Source of the DNA: CBDFFW01 sp965246945
Lineage (GTDB): Bacteria > Pseudomonadota > Alphaproteobacteria > UBA11073
Assembly: GCA_965246945.1 (NCBI GenBank)
Contig: CBDFFW010000001.1
Span: 1,488,001 to 1,552,000 of the forward strand
Reading direction: 5' to 3'
DNA: 64,000 nt
Below are positions 42,194-50,096 of the stretch, in pieces. The notes below the pieces were generated by a model. The model saw only the letters and a program-made list of their open reading frames with translations, was not told the DNA's origin and ran no database searches. The number at the start of each line of letters is the position of its first letter. Positions within the stretch are counted from its first letter, which is position 1. Position numbers and translations under genes: made by a program.

Positions 42194-42664
42194 ATGCTCA
42201 CCCTGTACCAACCCGATATCCCGCAGAATTGTGCCGCGCTGATCCGGCTTGCTGCCGCCTGGCGTGTGCCGCTGGCGATTATCGAACCTTGCGGTTTTGT
42301 GCTTGACCATAAAAAGCTAGGCCGCGCTGAGCTGGATTACCGGCAACATGCCGATGTGCAACGCTTTGCCTCCTGGGACATCTTTCAAAGCCAGATGAGC
42401 ACGCGCCGCTTGCTGTTATTAAGCACTAAAGCCGCTGTGCCCTATGCTGAGTTTCAATATCAAGCCGATGATATCCTGCTAATCGGCCAGGAAAGCTGCG
42501 GCGTGCCGGAACAGGTGCATAGCGCGGCCGCCGCCCGCCTCATCATCCCCATGGCCCCTACCATCCGCTCCCTAAATGCTGCCATGTCCGCCACCATTGT
42601 GCTCGCTGAACAGCAGCGGCAATGTGGGTGGCCTGGCGTCATCCCGATGAAAGTCAGGATCTAG
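42194..42664 (+). CDS. trmL: tRNA (cytidine(34)-2'-O)-methyltransferase TrmL
   Basis: SPOUT-fold enzyme that methylates the wobble nucleotide of some leucine tRNAs. Typical pieces: LYQPDIPQNCAALIRLAAAW, LLIGQESCGVPEQV (the knot and AdoMet loop), RLIIPMAPTIRSLNAAMSA. Length 156. The usual NTG in the N-terminal motif is NCA here, a small change. The C-terminal end GWPGVIPMKVRI is a little long because it runs near a repeat. Confidence 0.9.
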   Translation: MLTLYQPDIPQNCAALIRLAAAWRVPLAIIEPCGFVLDHKKLGRAELDYRQHADVQRFASWDIFQSQMSTRRLLLLSTKAAVPYAEFQYQADDILLIGQESCGVPEQVHSAAAARLIIPMAPTIRSLNAAMSATIVLAEQQRQCGWPGVIPMKVRI

Positions 42665-42733
42665 TGACCAAAAATGCGCAGCGCACAAAATACTGTTTTG
42701 CACCACGATACCGCATGGTACTTATTTATCACT

Positions 42734-42757
42734 GATACCGGCATTCACCGGTATGAC
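42734..42757. repeat. Short hairpin repeat before rplU
   Basis: GATACCGG-CATTCA-CCGGTATGAC. It resembles one end of the family A repeats (GTCATACCGG read on the other strand). It may be a remnant of one. Confidence 0.5.
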
Positions 42758-42822
42758 GGCCTAATGAAAAAGTTTGACAGAACGCCTGCAAACGCGGTTT
42801 ATCTAACGGTTCGGGTTCCAAG

Positions 42823-43140
42823 ATGTATGCAATTATTAAAACTGGCGGTAAGCAATACCGCGTTAAATCGGGCGATAAGCTGTCGATTGAAAAACTAGAT
42901 GCGGCTGAAGTTGGCCAAACGGTCAAACTGGCCGAAGTGCTGAGTGTGGTGAATGGCACCACTGTGACCTTGGGCACGCCATTTGTGGCCAATGCGAGCG
43001 TTGAGCTGGAAATTGTGCGCCAATATCGTGACGATAAGATTATCATTTTTAAGAAAAAACGCCGGCAAAATTACCGCCGCCGCAACGGACACCGTCAGTA
43101 CAAAACGGAAGTATCTGTTAAAAACGTTATCGCTGGTTAA
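42823..43140 (+). CDS. rplU: 50S ribosomal protein L21
   Basis: Binds 23S rRNA near L20. Start MYAIIKTGGKQYRVKSGDKL and the KKKRRQNYRRRNGHRQ basic stretch are characteristic. Length 105 is normal. rpmA follows 27 nt later, the usual order. The obg GTPase gene that often follows rpmA is absent. Confidence 0.97.
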   Translation: MYAIIKTGGKQYRVKSGDKLSIEKLDAAEVGQTVKLAEVLSVVNGTTVTLGTPFVANASVELEIVRQYRDDKIIIFKKKRRQNYRRRNGHRQYKTEVSVKNVIAG

Positions 43141-43167
43141 TTTAGCAGAAATTTAAGGGAGAGAATT

Positions 43168-43425
43168 ATGGCTAGTAAAAAAGCAGGTGGTAGTTCCAGA
43201 AACGGCCGTGATTCCGCGGGCCGTCGGTTGGGCGTGAAAAAATTTGAAGGTGAAGTGGTGAATGCGGGCATGATTATCGTGCGTCAACGCGGCACCAAAT
43301 TTCATCCTGGCACCAATGTGGGCATGGGTAACGATCATACCCTTTTTGCTTTGATCCCAGGTAAAGTATCTTTCAAACGCGGCAAAAACGACCACCAATT
43401 TGTCCAAATCGAAAACGCTGCATAG
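43168..43425 (+). CDS. rpmA: 50S ribosomal protein L27
   Basis: Sits at the peptidyl-transferase centre. Start MASKKAGGSSRNGRDSAGRR is typical; it has a good ribosome site (AAGGGAGAG). Length 85. The N-terminal tail starts directly with MASKKAGG, without the cleavable peptide of Firmicutes. A strong terminator follows. Confidence 0.97.
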   Translation: MASKKAGGSSRNGRDSAGRRLGVKKFEGEVVNAGMIIVRQRGTKFHPGTNVGMGNDHTLFALIPGKVSFKRGKNDHQFVQIENAA

Positions 43426-43443
43426 GCTTTAAAGACTTTAAAG

Positions 43444-43479
43444 AAAAAGGCCGATGGAAATTCTTCACCGGCCTTTTTT
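43444..43479 (+). terminator. Terminator after rpmA
   Basis: AAAAAGGCCG, a loop, CGGCCTTTTTT. It ends the rplU-rpmA transcript 18 nt after the stop. Confidence 0.9.
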
Positions 43480-43513
43480 AATGCCTTTATGGCGCTAATT
43501 TCTAAACAATTTA

Positions 43514-44734
43514 TTAATGCATCATCTTGGCGGATTTGGCTAAGGCGTTTGGGGTGTTGAAATCATCGGCATATAAATCATCCGGTGACTTTTGCCAAAC
43601 CTGTAACAGGTTCATCGCCTCTCCCATCATCACATGATCAAAAAAAGTTAGCACGCGGGATAATTCGCGCGGATCCACCACCTGATCGCCAGGGCGGGCA
43701 GCACGGGCCAGCAAAAACATGGCTGCAAAATCAGGTTTTATCATGCCCACGGCGCGCGCAGTAATAGCCAGGCTTTCACCGTTATGCTGATAAACCATAG
43801 TTTCCACTGCTTCCGGCACCAAGCCAGTATGGGCGCTATATAGGGCGATAAAAGCACCAATTTGCCCGCGCCGTAAAATCGTCGTGATTTTCTGGATGGT
43901 GATTTTACCGGCTGTTTGCATGGCCTGCGCCAGTTGCAGCATATCGGGTGAACAATTCCGCGCCAGGTTGCGCTGATCCAACATTTCCTGCAGCGTGCTT
44001 TCCAAGGCTTCATCCAAAACCCGCCGGTCAAAGGCGAAACGCGTGCTGATATGCCGGCGCAATTCCTGGGAAACCCACCAATATAAATCAAGCGCAAAGT
44101 CGCTGGAAATTTCGGGCCGCCCCAATAATGGCGGCTGCAAAATTTCGGCATCCTTGCTGGCTTTGGCCAGCATTTGCAACGTGGTGCGATCCAACTTCAC
44201 TTCGGCATTATGCAATAATTTTTGTAAGGCAGTCACATCATGTGTTACGACCAAAGACTGCACCACGGTTGGATTTAGATCTGGCCGTTCGGCAATGATT
44301 TGCCGGTGATAAGTGCTGCGTTCGCGAATAACAGCGATCAGATCTTCATCCTGCAACGCTTGGCTGAGCGCTAAAACGGGGCTGGCAACCGGAATTTCAT
44401 CATTAGCCAAAAAGACCATTAATTCGCGCGGGGCATGGGGAATATGCGCTAAACGCTCGGCCAAAGCCTGTTTTAAATCCTGCTCGGCTTTGCGGACCAG
44501 TTCGATCAAAATATCGCCGATTAAGCTGATATGCGCCTGGTTATCGCTGGCTGTTAATAGATCACTAACAGTGGCTGCCAACTGCTTGCGGCCCAATTCG
44601 GTGTGATTATGCGCCATTTCCAATAAACCAAACATACTCATACCCGCCTTTTTGGTCGCTGGTGTAAAGATGGGCGGCATTTCGGTTTGAAATCCGCTGT
44701 TAGCCGCGTAAGCTTCTCTGACATCAAAGCTCAT
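43514..44734 (-). CDS. DUF2336 family protein
   Basis: Alphaproteobacterial family with HEAT-like helical repeats and no known activity, often found near regulators or flagellar genes. Family phrases: ILIELVRKAEQDLKQALAER, VFLANDEIPVASPVLALS, ERSTYHRQIIAERPDL and a C-terminal part with FDRRVLDEALE. Start ATG 44734 has AGGGGA about 7 nt upstream; a longer frame to 44806 is less likely. Length 406. It is convergent with rplU-rpmA; the 101-residue gene is divergent. Confidence 0.85.
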   Translation of the reverse strand: MSFDVREAYAANSGFQTEMPPIFTPATKKAGMSMFGLLEMAHNHTELGRKQLAATVSDLLTASDNQAHISLIGDILIELVRKAEQDLKQALAERLAHIPHAPRELMVFLANDEIPVASPVLALSQALQDEDLIAVIRERSTYHRQIIAERPDLNPTVVQSLVVTHDVTALQKLLHNAEVKLDRTTLQMLAKASKDAEILQPPLLGRPEISSDFALDLYWWVSQELRRHISTRFAFDRRVLDEALESTLQEMLDQRNLARNCSPDMLQLAQAMQTAGKITIQKITTILRRGQIGAFIALYSAHTGLVPEAVETMVYQHNGESLAITARAVGMIKPDFAAMFLLARAARPGDQVVDPRELSRVLTFFDHVMMGEAMNLLQVWQKSPDDLYADDFNTPNALAKSAKMMH

Positions 44735-44950
44735 CTCTATTCCCCTTAAGCTAATCGAACTAAAAAATTCGAAGAAAGTTTGTCTTAAATTAAATGTAAC
44801 ATACATCGCTTAATGAATCATGACCTAAAATTGTAACATTGCTAGGAATTTTTGTCTGATATTGGCAAAAATTAGGAATAATCGCTGAAAGGATCATTTG
44901 TTAATCATTTAGACATGCATTATATAGTAGACTCAGTATTGGAACATCTC

Positions 44951-45220
44951 ATGCTCTCAACCGTCGGCTCCTATCAAAACGCATATAACTTGGCTCCGCC
45001 AAGCACGAGCTTGGCGAATGGATTTGCAGCGGCAAATGCGACTGAGGCTGCCCGTCAGCAACAAGCCAACACTACCCAAACGGTAGCTGCCAGCACTTTG
45101 CCAGTTAGCCAAACTGTACCTGGCAATAAAGAAAACGATAAATCTGCGGCCAACAATAACAGCACTACCCGCCTTAATCCTGATGGCACCCGCGGCAGCC
45201 GCATCAATATTCTTGCCTAG
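44951..45220 (+). CDS. Unknown small protein, 89 aa
   Basis: Ala-, Asn- and Thr-rich, with no signal or membrane segment (MLSTVGSYQNAYNLAPPSTS; end TTRLNPDGTRGSRINILA). I do not recognise it. In related organisms small proteins with similar ends lie near flagellar or dksA genes, but I cannot verify a link. ATG 44951 is chosen; an upstream ATG at 44915 adds 12 residues. It lies between DUF2336 and dksA. Confidence 0.5.
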   Translation: MLSTVGSYQNAYNLAPPSTSLANGFAAANATEAARQQQANTTQTVAASTLPVSQTVPGNKENDKSAANNNSTTRLNPDGTRGSRINILA

Positions 45221-45323
45221 ATTATAACCACTTATAAAAAATTTACTATGAAATCGGTTTTTGCTGCGTTTTGCGCTTGCATCATTGTATAAAATTTGCG
45301 CACTCAATGCATAAGAGAAACCG

Positions 45324-45746
45324 ATGACATCGCCAGTTATGCCCCCTGATTACCAGCCTTCTGAAACAGAAGCCTATATGAACGCCAATATGCTGGAATT
45401 TTTCCGCCAGCGTTTGCAGGCTTGGAAGCATGAACTACAAGATGAATCGAACCTGACCATTCACAGCTTGGCGGAAGAAGGCGGCATCCAAGAACCGGAT
45501 CTAGCTGACCGCGCGACTGCGGAGACTGATCGCGGCTTGGAACTGCGTACACGCGACCGGTTTCGCAAATTACTGGGCAAAATTGATGAAGCGCTCGACC
45601 GGATTGATGATAAATCTTACGGCTATTGCGAGGAAACCGGCGAACCCATTGGCATTAAGCGCCTTATGGCGCGACCGAATGCAACCTTGTCGATTGAGGC
45701 ACAGGAGCGCCACGAGCGGGAAGAAAAGATTCACCGCGATGATTAA
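45324..45746 (+). CDS. dksA: RNA polymerase-binding transcription factor DksA
   Basis: Binds the secondary channel of RNA polymerase and helps ppGpp control transcription. An N-terminal coiled coil (about 15-80, with acidic tip ADRATAETDR) and a C-terminal finger YGYCEETGEPIGIKRLMARP, ATLSIEAQERHE. Only one cysteine remains, as is common in alphaproteobacterial DksA, so zinc is probably not bound. Length 140. Confidence 0.93.
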   Translation: MTSPVMPPDYQPSETEAYMNANMLEFFRQRLQAWKHELQDESNLTIHSLAEEGGIQEPDLADRATAETDRGLELRTRDRFRKLLGKIDEALDRIDDKSYGYCEETGEPIGIKRLMARPNATLSIEAQERHEREEKIHRDD

Positions 45747-45951
45747 TAGAAATTGATGTTGGGCCTAGCAGCTGTTTTGAAATATTTTCTGCCTGATTAG
45801 TATATATTAACCATATTCGAGCCAGCCAAGCTGCACTGACTACTGCTATTGTGCATGCTATAAATATTCTATTGAAAACATCTTTATTAAAATTATCGCG
45901 CGAGCTATTAAAAGCGATTTTTCTTTGCGTAAGGGTGGGCACACTTTTCAT
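45664..45951 (-). CDS. Possible small membrane protein antisense to the dksA end
   Basis: A 95-residue frame whose N-terminal two thirds lie outside dksA. It begins MKSVPTLTQRKIAFNSSRDN and has a membrane segment IFIACTIAVVSAAWLARIWL, followed by a tail overlapping dksA by 83 nt. The membrane segment in AT-rich, otherwise empty DNA supports it, but the overlap argues against. Confidence 0.25.
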   Translation of the reverse strand: MKSVPTLTQRKIAFNSSRDNFNKDVFNRIFIACTIAVVSAAWLARIWLIYTNQAENISKQLLGPTSISINHRGESFLPARGAPVPQSTRLHSVAP

Positions 45952-46214
45952 GACATTAAGCTAATACAACATTATAATTTGGTTAATTGCTTAAGTAAAA
46001 TACTTGCATAACTGTTTGAACGAACTGGCTTTTGATTTAGGTGCGGTCTAAGTGCTTAAACGTATGAAAGTATTTTTTTAAGCTACACATTTCTATAAAG
46101 TTAGGCTGTGCAGCCTTTAGACCTTGTTACCAAATTATATTAAATCCAGCCGATAGTGGACCGCTTTGTTATCGGGATAGGGAGCAAAACCCTTTACCAA
46201 TTCGCGTAACTTTT
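45952..46214. other. AT-rich gap with a decayed coding fragment
   Basis: No intact gene. On the minus strand, around 46139-46213, an open stretch reads KLRELVKGFAPYPDNKAV and goes on to a stop; it looks like the end of a real protein but has no start, so it may be a remnant. The rest is AT-rich and featureless to me. Confidence 0.25.
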
Positions 46215-46559
46215 ATGGTTGAAGAGCCAGATGTACCGTTAACCGCTGATAATATTTGGGTAAGTTTTGCGCCACTGCAACCGGCCGGCAGCGCCATTAT
46301 CCAAAAACCAGTCGTTTTTTCATTGGCCGAGTTGGCAAAAGATAATGATGTGACAGCTGATTTTGCCAGAATTGCCAATTTATATGCTAACTATGCTTTT
46401 CAAAATCTCGGCCTACAAATTGCTTTGTATAAAAAAGAAGAAGCGCAGGCTGTAATAATATGCCGTCGTTGGGCAATGTTTGATGAAGTTCTCTCAAAAT
46501 TGGCAAGTAATGCTGGCGCTTGCAATGATCATATTCCCGTATTTCCATGGGGGCTATGA
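46215..46559 (+). CDS. Unknown protein, 114 aa
   Basis: I cannot identify it. It has a well-balanced sequence with helices (FARIANLYANYAFQNLGLQI) and a middle beta-like part. No signal or membrane segment. Its stop TGA overlaps an in-frame ATG of the next (YfgM-like) gene, so they may be co-translated. It is AT-rich. Confidence 0.5.
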   Translation: MVEEPDVPLTADNIWVSFAPLQPAGSAIIQKPVVFSLAELAKDNDVTADFARIANLYANYAFQNLGLQIALYKKEEAQAVIICRRWAMFDEVLSKLASNAGACNDHIPVFPWGL

Positions 46560-46600
46560 TAGAGTTGCCTTTTTCGCCAAAGCTTCCTAACCATATGGCA

Positions 46601-47215
46601 ATGTCCACCCCGCTTGATACCAAAGAATTTATGGCCGAAGTGAATGCGCAAATGCAGCAGGAACGCCTGTTGCATATAGTTAAACGCGGTTTGCCATTTA
46701 TCATCGCTATTATTCTAATCATGGTTTTAGCCGGTGTGGGAATTAGCTATTGGAAAAATAAAGATGCCCAGATTGCCGAAGCACAAACGGCGCAATTACT
46801 GCAATGGAGTGATGCGCCGCATACTGCTAGCACTGCCGAACAAATTATCAGAGCGAGTAATGCCTGGTCTGGCCCGCGTGCTGTGTTGGCCAAACTGATC
46901 GCCGCCGGACAATATCGCGCCGCCAACCAACCAAACAAAGCCGATGAGATTTTAGCACAATTGGCAAAAAACACGGATGCCGCAGAATTAAGCGATTATG
47001 CCGTGCTGAATAATCCAACGATCGGCACGACACCCGTTAAGTTACATAGCAAGGTAATGCAGCAAGCCGCTGACGAAGTTCAAGCCTGGCAGCATTATGC
47101 CAGCGCGGCCACACCAGACGCGCAAAACCAGGCCAAAGCTGAATTACAAAAGCTGGCTCAGCAAAAAGATTTACCGGCCGCAACCCAGCAACGTTTGCTG
47201 CGTATTCAAGATTAA
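46601..47215 (+). CDS. YfgM-like tetratricopeptide membrane protein
   Basis: Inner-membrane protein with a single N-terminal segment (FIIAIILIMVLAGVGISYW) and a periplasmic TPR-like helical domain, as in E. coli YfgM that works with PpiD near SecYEG. The start MSTPLDTKEFMAEVNAQMQQ is typical of alphaproteobacterial members. Alternative starts are 46556 (overlapping the previous stop, ATGA) and 46595. In relatives it lies upstream of der (engA); here petABC follows. Confidence 0.75.
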   Translation: MSTPLDTKEFMAEVNAQMQQERLLHIVKRGLPFIIAIILIMVLAGVGISYWKNKDAQIAEAQTAQLLQWSDAPHTASTAEQIIRASNAWSGPRAVLAKLIAAGQYRAANQPNKADEILAQLAKNTDAAELSDYAVLNNPTIGTTPVKLHSKVMQQAADEVQAWQHYASAATPDAQNQAKAELQKLAQQKDLPAATQQRLLRIQD

Positions 47216-47272
47216 ATGCTTTTTTGTGATTTGATTTTTGACAGCGGCCGTAAATTTGCGTAGCCAGACAGT

Positions 47273-47893
47273 ATGGGTCATCATTCATCGGATTCTTGTT
47301 GCGGCGGTAAGCCTAGTTGTGATACTGCGCCAGCCGCGCATGTCGCACCGATTGCACCATTGCCGCAGGATCCGCCAGCCGGTCAAACTCGCCGTGATTT
47401 TATTTTCCTAACCGCTGGCGCACTTGGCGCGGTTGGGGTTGGTGCGGTGGTGTGGCCAATCCTGCAAAATTTAAGTCCGGCCGCCGATACGCTGGCGATG
47501 TCGACCACCGAAGTGAATTTAGCGCCCGTGCAAGTGGGCCAGGCGATTACCGTGATGTGGCGCGGTAAGCCGGTATTTATTCGCCGCCGCACCGAAGCCG
47601 AAATTGCCCAGGCCGCCAAAGACGATGCCGTGCAAATGCGGGATCAAGAAGCCGATGCTAAACGTGTAAAAAAACCGGAATGGTTAATTTTAGTAGGTAT
47701 TTGCACCCATTTGGGCTGTGTGCCACTGGGCCAGAAAGCGACCGATAACCGCGGCGAATTTGGCGGCTGGTTCTGCCCCTGCCATGGCTCGGAATATGAT
47801 ACTTCCGGCCGCATCCGCAAAGGTCCGGCACCTAAAAATTTAGAAGTCCCTACTTACACTTTCACATCCGACACCACCGTGCGGATTGGCTAA
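47273..47893 (+). CDS. petA: Ubiquinol-cytochrome c reductase, Rieske subunit
   Basis: 2Fe-2S subunit of the bc1 complex. The cluster ligands lie in CTHLGCVP and CPCHGSEYD. A Tat-type signal TRRDFIFLTAGALGAVGVGA is the membrane anchor. Before it is an unusual N-terminal extension of about 38 residues beginning MGHHSSDSCCGGKPSC, rich in Cys and His, then Pro/Ala-rich. Length 206 is slightly long for this reason. petB and petC follow. Confidence 0.95.
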   Translation: MGHHSSDSCCGGKPSCDTAPAAHVAPIAPLPQDPPAGQTRRDFIFLTAGALGAVGVGAVVWPILQNLSPAADTLAMSTTEVNLAPVQVGQAITVMWRGKPVFIRRRTEAEIAQAAKDDAVQMRDQEADAKRVKKPEWLILVGICTHLGCVPLGQKATDNRGEFGGWFCPCHGSEYDTSGRIRKGPAPKNLEVPTYTFTSDTTVRIG

Positions 47894-47914
47894 CCTTAGA
47901 CAGATTGCAAAACC

Positions 47915-49237
47915 ATGGTTGGACTACATAACTCCCCTTTCAAAAATCCGGTGATCCGCTGGATCGATACGCGGCTGCCGATCTTCAGTTTACTGGACCA
48001 GGAATATGGCCGTTTCCCCACGCCGCGTAACTTTAACTATTGGTGGAATTTCGGTGCCATTGCCCTGTTTATGCTGGTGACGATGATTGTGACCGGTATT
48101 ACCTTGGCCATGAATTATGATCCCAACACCGCCAATGCTTTTAATTCTGTTGAACGGATTATGCGTGATGTGAATTATGGTTATTTAATCCGCTATCTGC
48201 ATGCCAATGGCGCTTCGATGTTTTTTATCGCGGTGTATATTCATATTTTTCGCGGCGTTTATTATGGTTCATATAAATCGCCGCGCGAATTATTGTGGAT
48301 ACTTGGCGTTACCATTTTGCTGTTGATGATGGCGACTGCGTTTATGGGCTATGTTTTGCCTTGGGGCCAGATGAGCTTTTGGGGTGCCACGGTGATTACC
48401 AATCTGTTCTCCGCTATCCCCTTGGTCGGTCACGATATTGTGACTTGGTTATGGGGCGGTTTCAGTGTGGACAACCCTACTTTAAACCGTTTCTTTGCCT
48501 TGCATTATCTATTGCCATTTGTGATTTTTGCGGTGGTGTTTTTACACCTGTGGGCGCTGCATATGACCGGCTCAAACAATCCGTTGGGTATTGATCCCAA
48601 AGGCCCGCAAGATACCGTGCCATTTCACCCCTTTTACACCACCAAGGACTTGTTTGGCTTAAGTATCTTTCTGATTATTTACGCGGTGTTTGTGTTTTAT
48701 TTTCCAAACGCTTTGGGCCATCCGGATAATTATATTGAAGCCAACCCGCTGGTTACCCCCGCGCATATTGTGCCGGAATGGTATTTCCTGCCCTTTTATG
48801 CGATGCTGCGGTCATTCACCTTTGATATTGGCATTCCTTTTACGCATATCGTGCTGATTGATAGTAAATTGGGCGGCGTGTTGACCATGTTTGGCTCAAT
48901 TGCGCTGTTGTTTGTGCTGCCGTGGCTGGATACGTCACCCGTGCGTTCCACTATGTTCCGCCCGCTTTACAAAAAATTCTTTTGGATTTTGCTAACGGCC
49001 TGCATCATCCTGACCATTGCCGGCGGTAAATCGCCAGATGCCACTGTGCTGTTTGGGCATTTCGATACGCATATCCCGTGGATTGTGATCGCGCAAATCT
49101 GCACCGTTTATTATTTCGCGCATATGTTATTGGTTTTGCCAATTGTTGGCCTGATTGAAAAACCAACTGCCTTGCCATATAGCATCAGCGAACCGGTGCT
49201 CAAGCAACAGCCTGCTGTTGGAGGTGAACATGCGTAA
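47915..49237 (+). CDS. petB: Cytochrome b subunit of the bc1 complex
   Basis: Eight-helix protein with two b hemes and the quinol sites. Expected parts: FNYWWNFGAIALFML, NYGYLIRYLHANGASMFFIA, the GYVLPWGQMSFWGATVITNL segment with heme ligand context, HIVPEWYFLPFYAMLRS with the PEWY motif of the Qo site. Length 440 is normal. It overlaps petC by 8 nt. 21 nt after petA. Confidence 0.97.
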   Translation: MVGLHNSPFKNPVIRWIDTRLPIFSLLDQEYGRFPTPRNFNYWWNFGAIALFMLVTMIVTGITLAMNYDPNTANAFNSVERIMRDVNYGYLIRYLHANGASMFFIAVYIHIFRGVYYGSYKSPRELLWILGVTILLLMMATAFMGYVLPWGQMSFWGATVITNLFSAIPLVGHDIVTWLWGGFSVDNPTLNRFFALHYLLPFVIFAVVFLHLWALHMTGSNNPLGIDPKGPQDTVPFHPFYTTKDLFGLSIFLIIYAVFVFYFPNALGHPDNYIEANPLVTPAHIVPEWYFLPFYAMLRSFTFDIGIPFTHIVLIDSKLGGVLTMFGSIALLFVLPWLDTSPVRSTMFRPLYKKFFWILLTACIILTIAGGKSPDATVLFGHFDTHIPWIVIAQICTVYYFAHMLLVLPIVGLIEKPTALPYSISEPVLKQQPAVGGEHA

Positions 49238-50006
49238 ATTAGGTTTAGCCTTATTGGCAAGTTGCATGATCACCGGTGCCGCGTTGGCTGCCGAAGATGC
49301 CGAGCATCCAAAAGAACTGGAATGGCAGCATAAAGGCATCACCGGTACGTTTGACCGCAGTGCGTTGCAACGCGGTTTTCAAGTATATAAACAAGTTTGT
49401 TCTGCCTGCCACAGCATGCGCCAATTGCATTACCGTGATTTAAGCGCCCTGGGTTATAATGAAGCCGAGCTTAAATCGATTGCCGCTGAATACACTGTGC
49501 AGGACGGCCCGAATGATGAGGGGGAAATGTTTGATCGCCCTGCCCGTCCAGCCGATCATTTTCACAATCCGTTTGCGAATGAGAATGCAGCGCGGGCCGC
49601 TAATGGCGGGGCCTATCCGAAAGATTTATCGCTGATGGCCAAAGCGCGCCATGGCGGTGAAGATTATATCTATTCATTATTGACTGGCTATACAGAGCCG
49701 CCTGAAGGGGTGAAAGTGCCGGCGGGTTTGTATTACAACCCATATTTTCCAGGCCGCCAAATCGCCATGCCGCCTCCGCTGGTCGCCGATGACCAAGTTT
49801 CCTATGCCGATGGCACCAAAGCGACCAAAGAACAAATGGCCAAAGATGTCGCCACCTTCCTAACCTGGGCCGCTGAGCCCAAACTGGAAGAGCGTAAAAA
49901 GATGGGTTTGCAAACCATCATTTATCTAACGGCACTCGCCATTGTGATGTATTTCACGAAAAAACAAATCTGGGCAAAAATGAAGAAAAAGCCGAAGCAG
50001 GATTAA
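49230..50006 (+). CDS. petC: Cytochrome c1 subunit of the bc1 complex
   Basis: Signal peptide to about residue 20 (MITGAALAAEDAEH), heme c motif CSACH with the sequence YKQVCSACHSMRQLHYRDL, heme ligand Met in GRQIAMPPPL, and a C-terminal anchor TIIYLTALAIVMYFTKKQIW. ATG 49230 overlaps the petB stop, the usual coupling. Length 258. A short palindromic repeat (50025-50045) follows and may terminate the operon. Confidence 0.96.
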   Translation: MRKLGLALLASCMITGAALAAEDAEHPKELEWQHKGITGTFDRSALQRGFQVYKQVCSACHSMRQLHYRDLSALGYNEAELKSIAAEYTVQDGPNDEGEMFDRPARPADHFHNPFANENAARAANGGAYPKDLSLMAKARHGGEDYIYSLLTGYTEPPEGVKVPAGLYYNPYFPGRQIAMPPPLVADDQVSYADGTKATKEQMAKDVATFLTWAAEPKLEERKKMGLQTIIYLTALAIVMYFTKKQIWAKMKKKPKQD

Positions 50007-50024
50007 TTGAAATATAGCTTTCTT

Positions 50025-50045
50025 CCTCTCCCCTTGTGGGAGAGG
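50025..50045. repeat. Solo end of repeat family B
   Basis: CCTCTCCC-CTTGT-GGGAGAGG, the same end sequence as in the elements at 30524 and 37225. It lies 19 nt after petC and may act as its terminator. Confidence 0.7.
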
Positions 50046-50096
50046 GAGTTAAGCAAAAAATTGTAAGCAGGCGACATAGCGTTTACATTATAAAGG

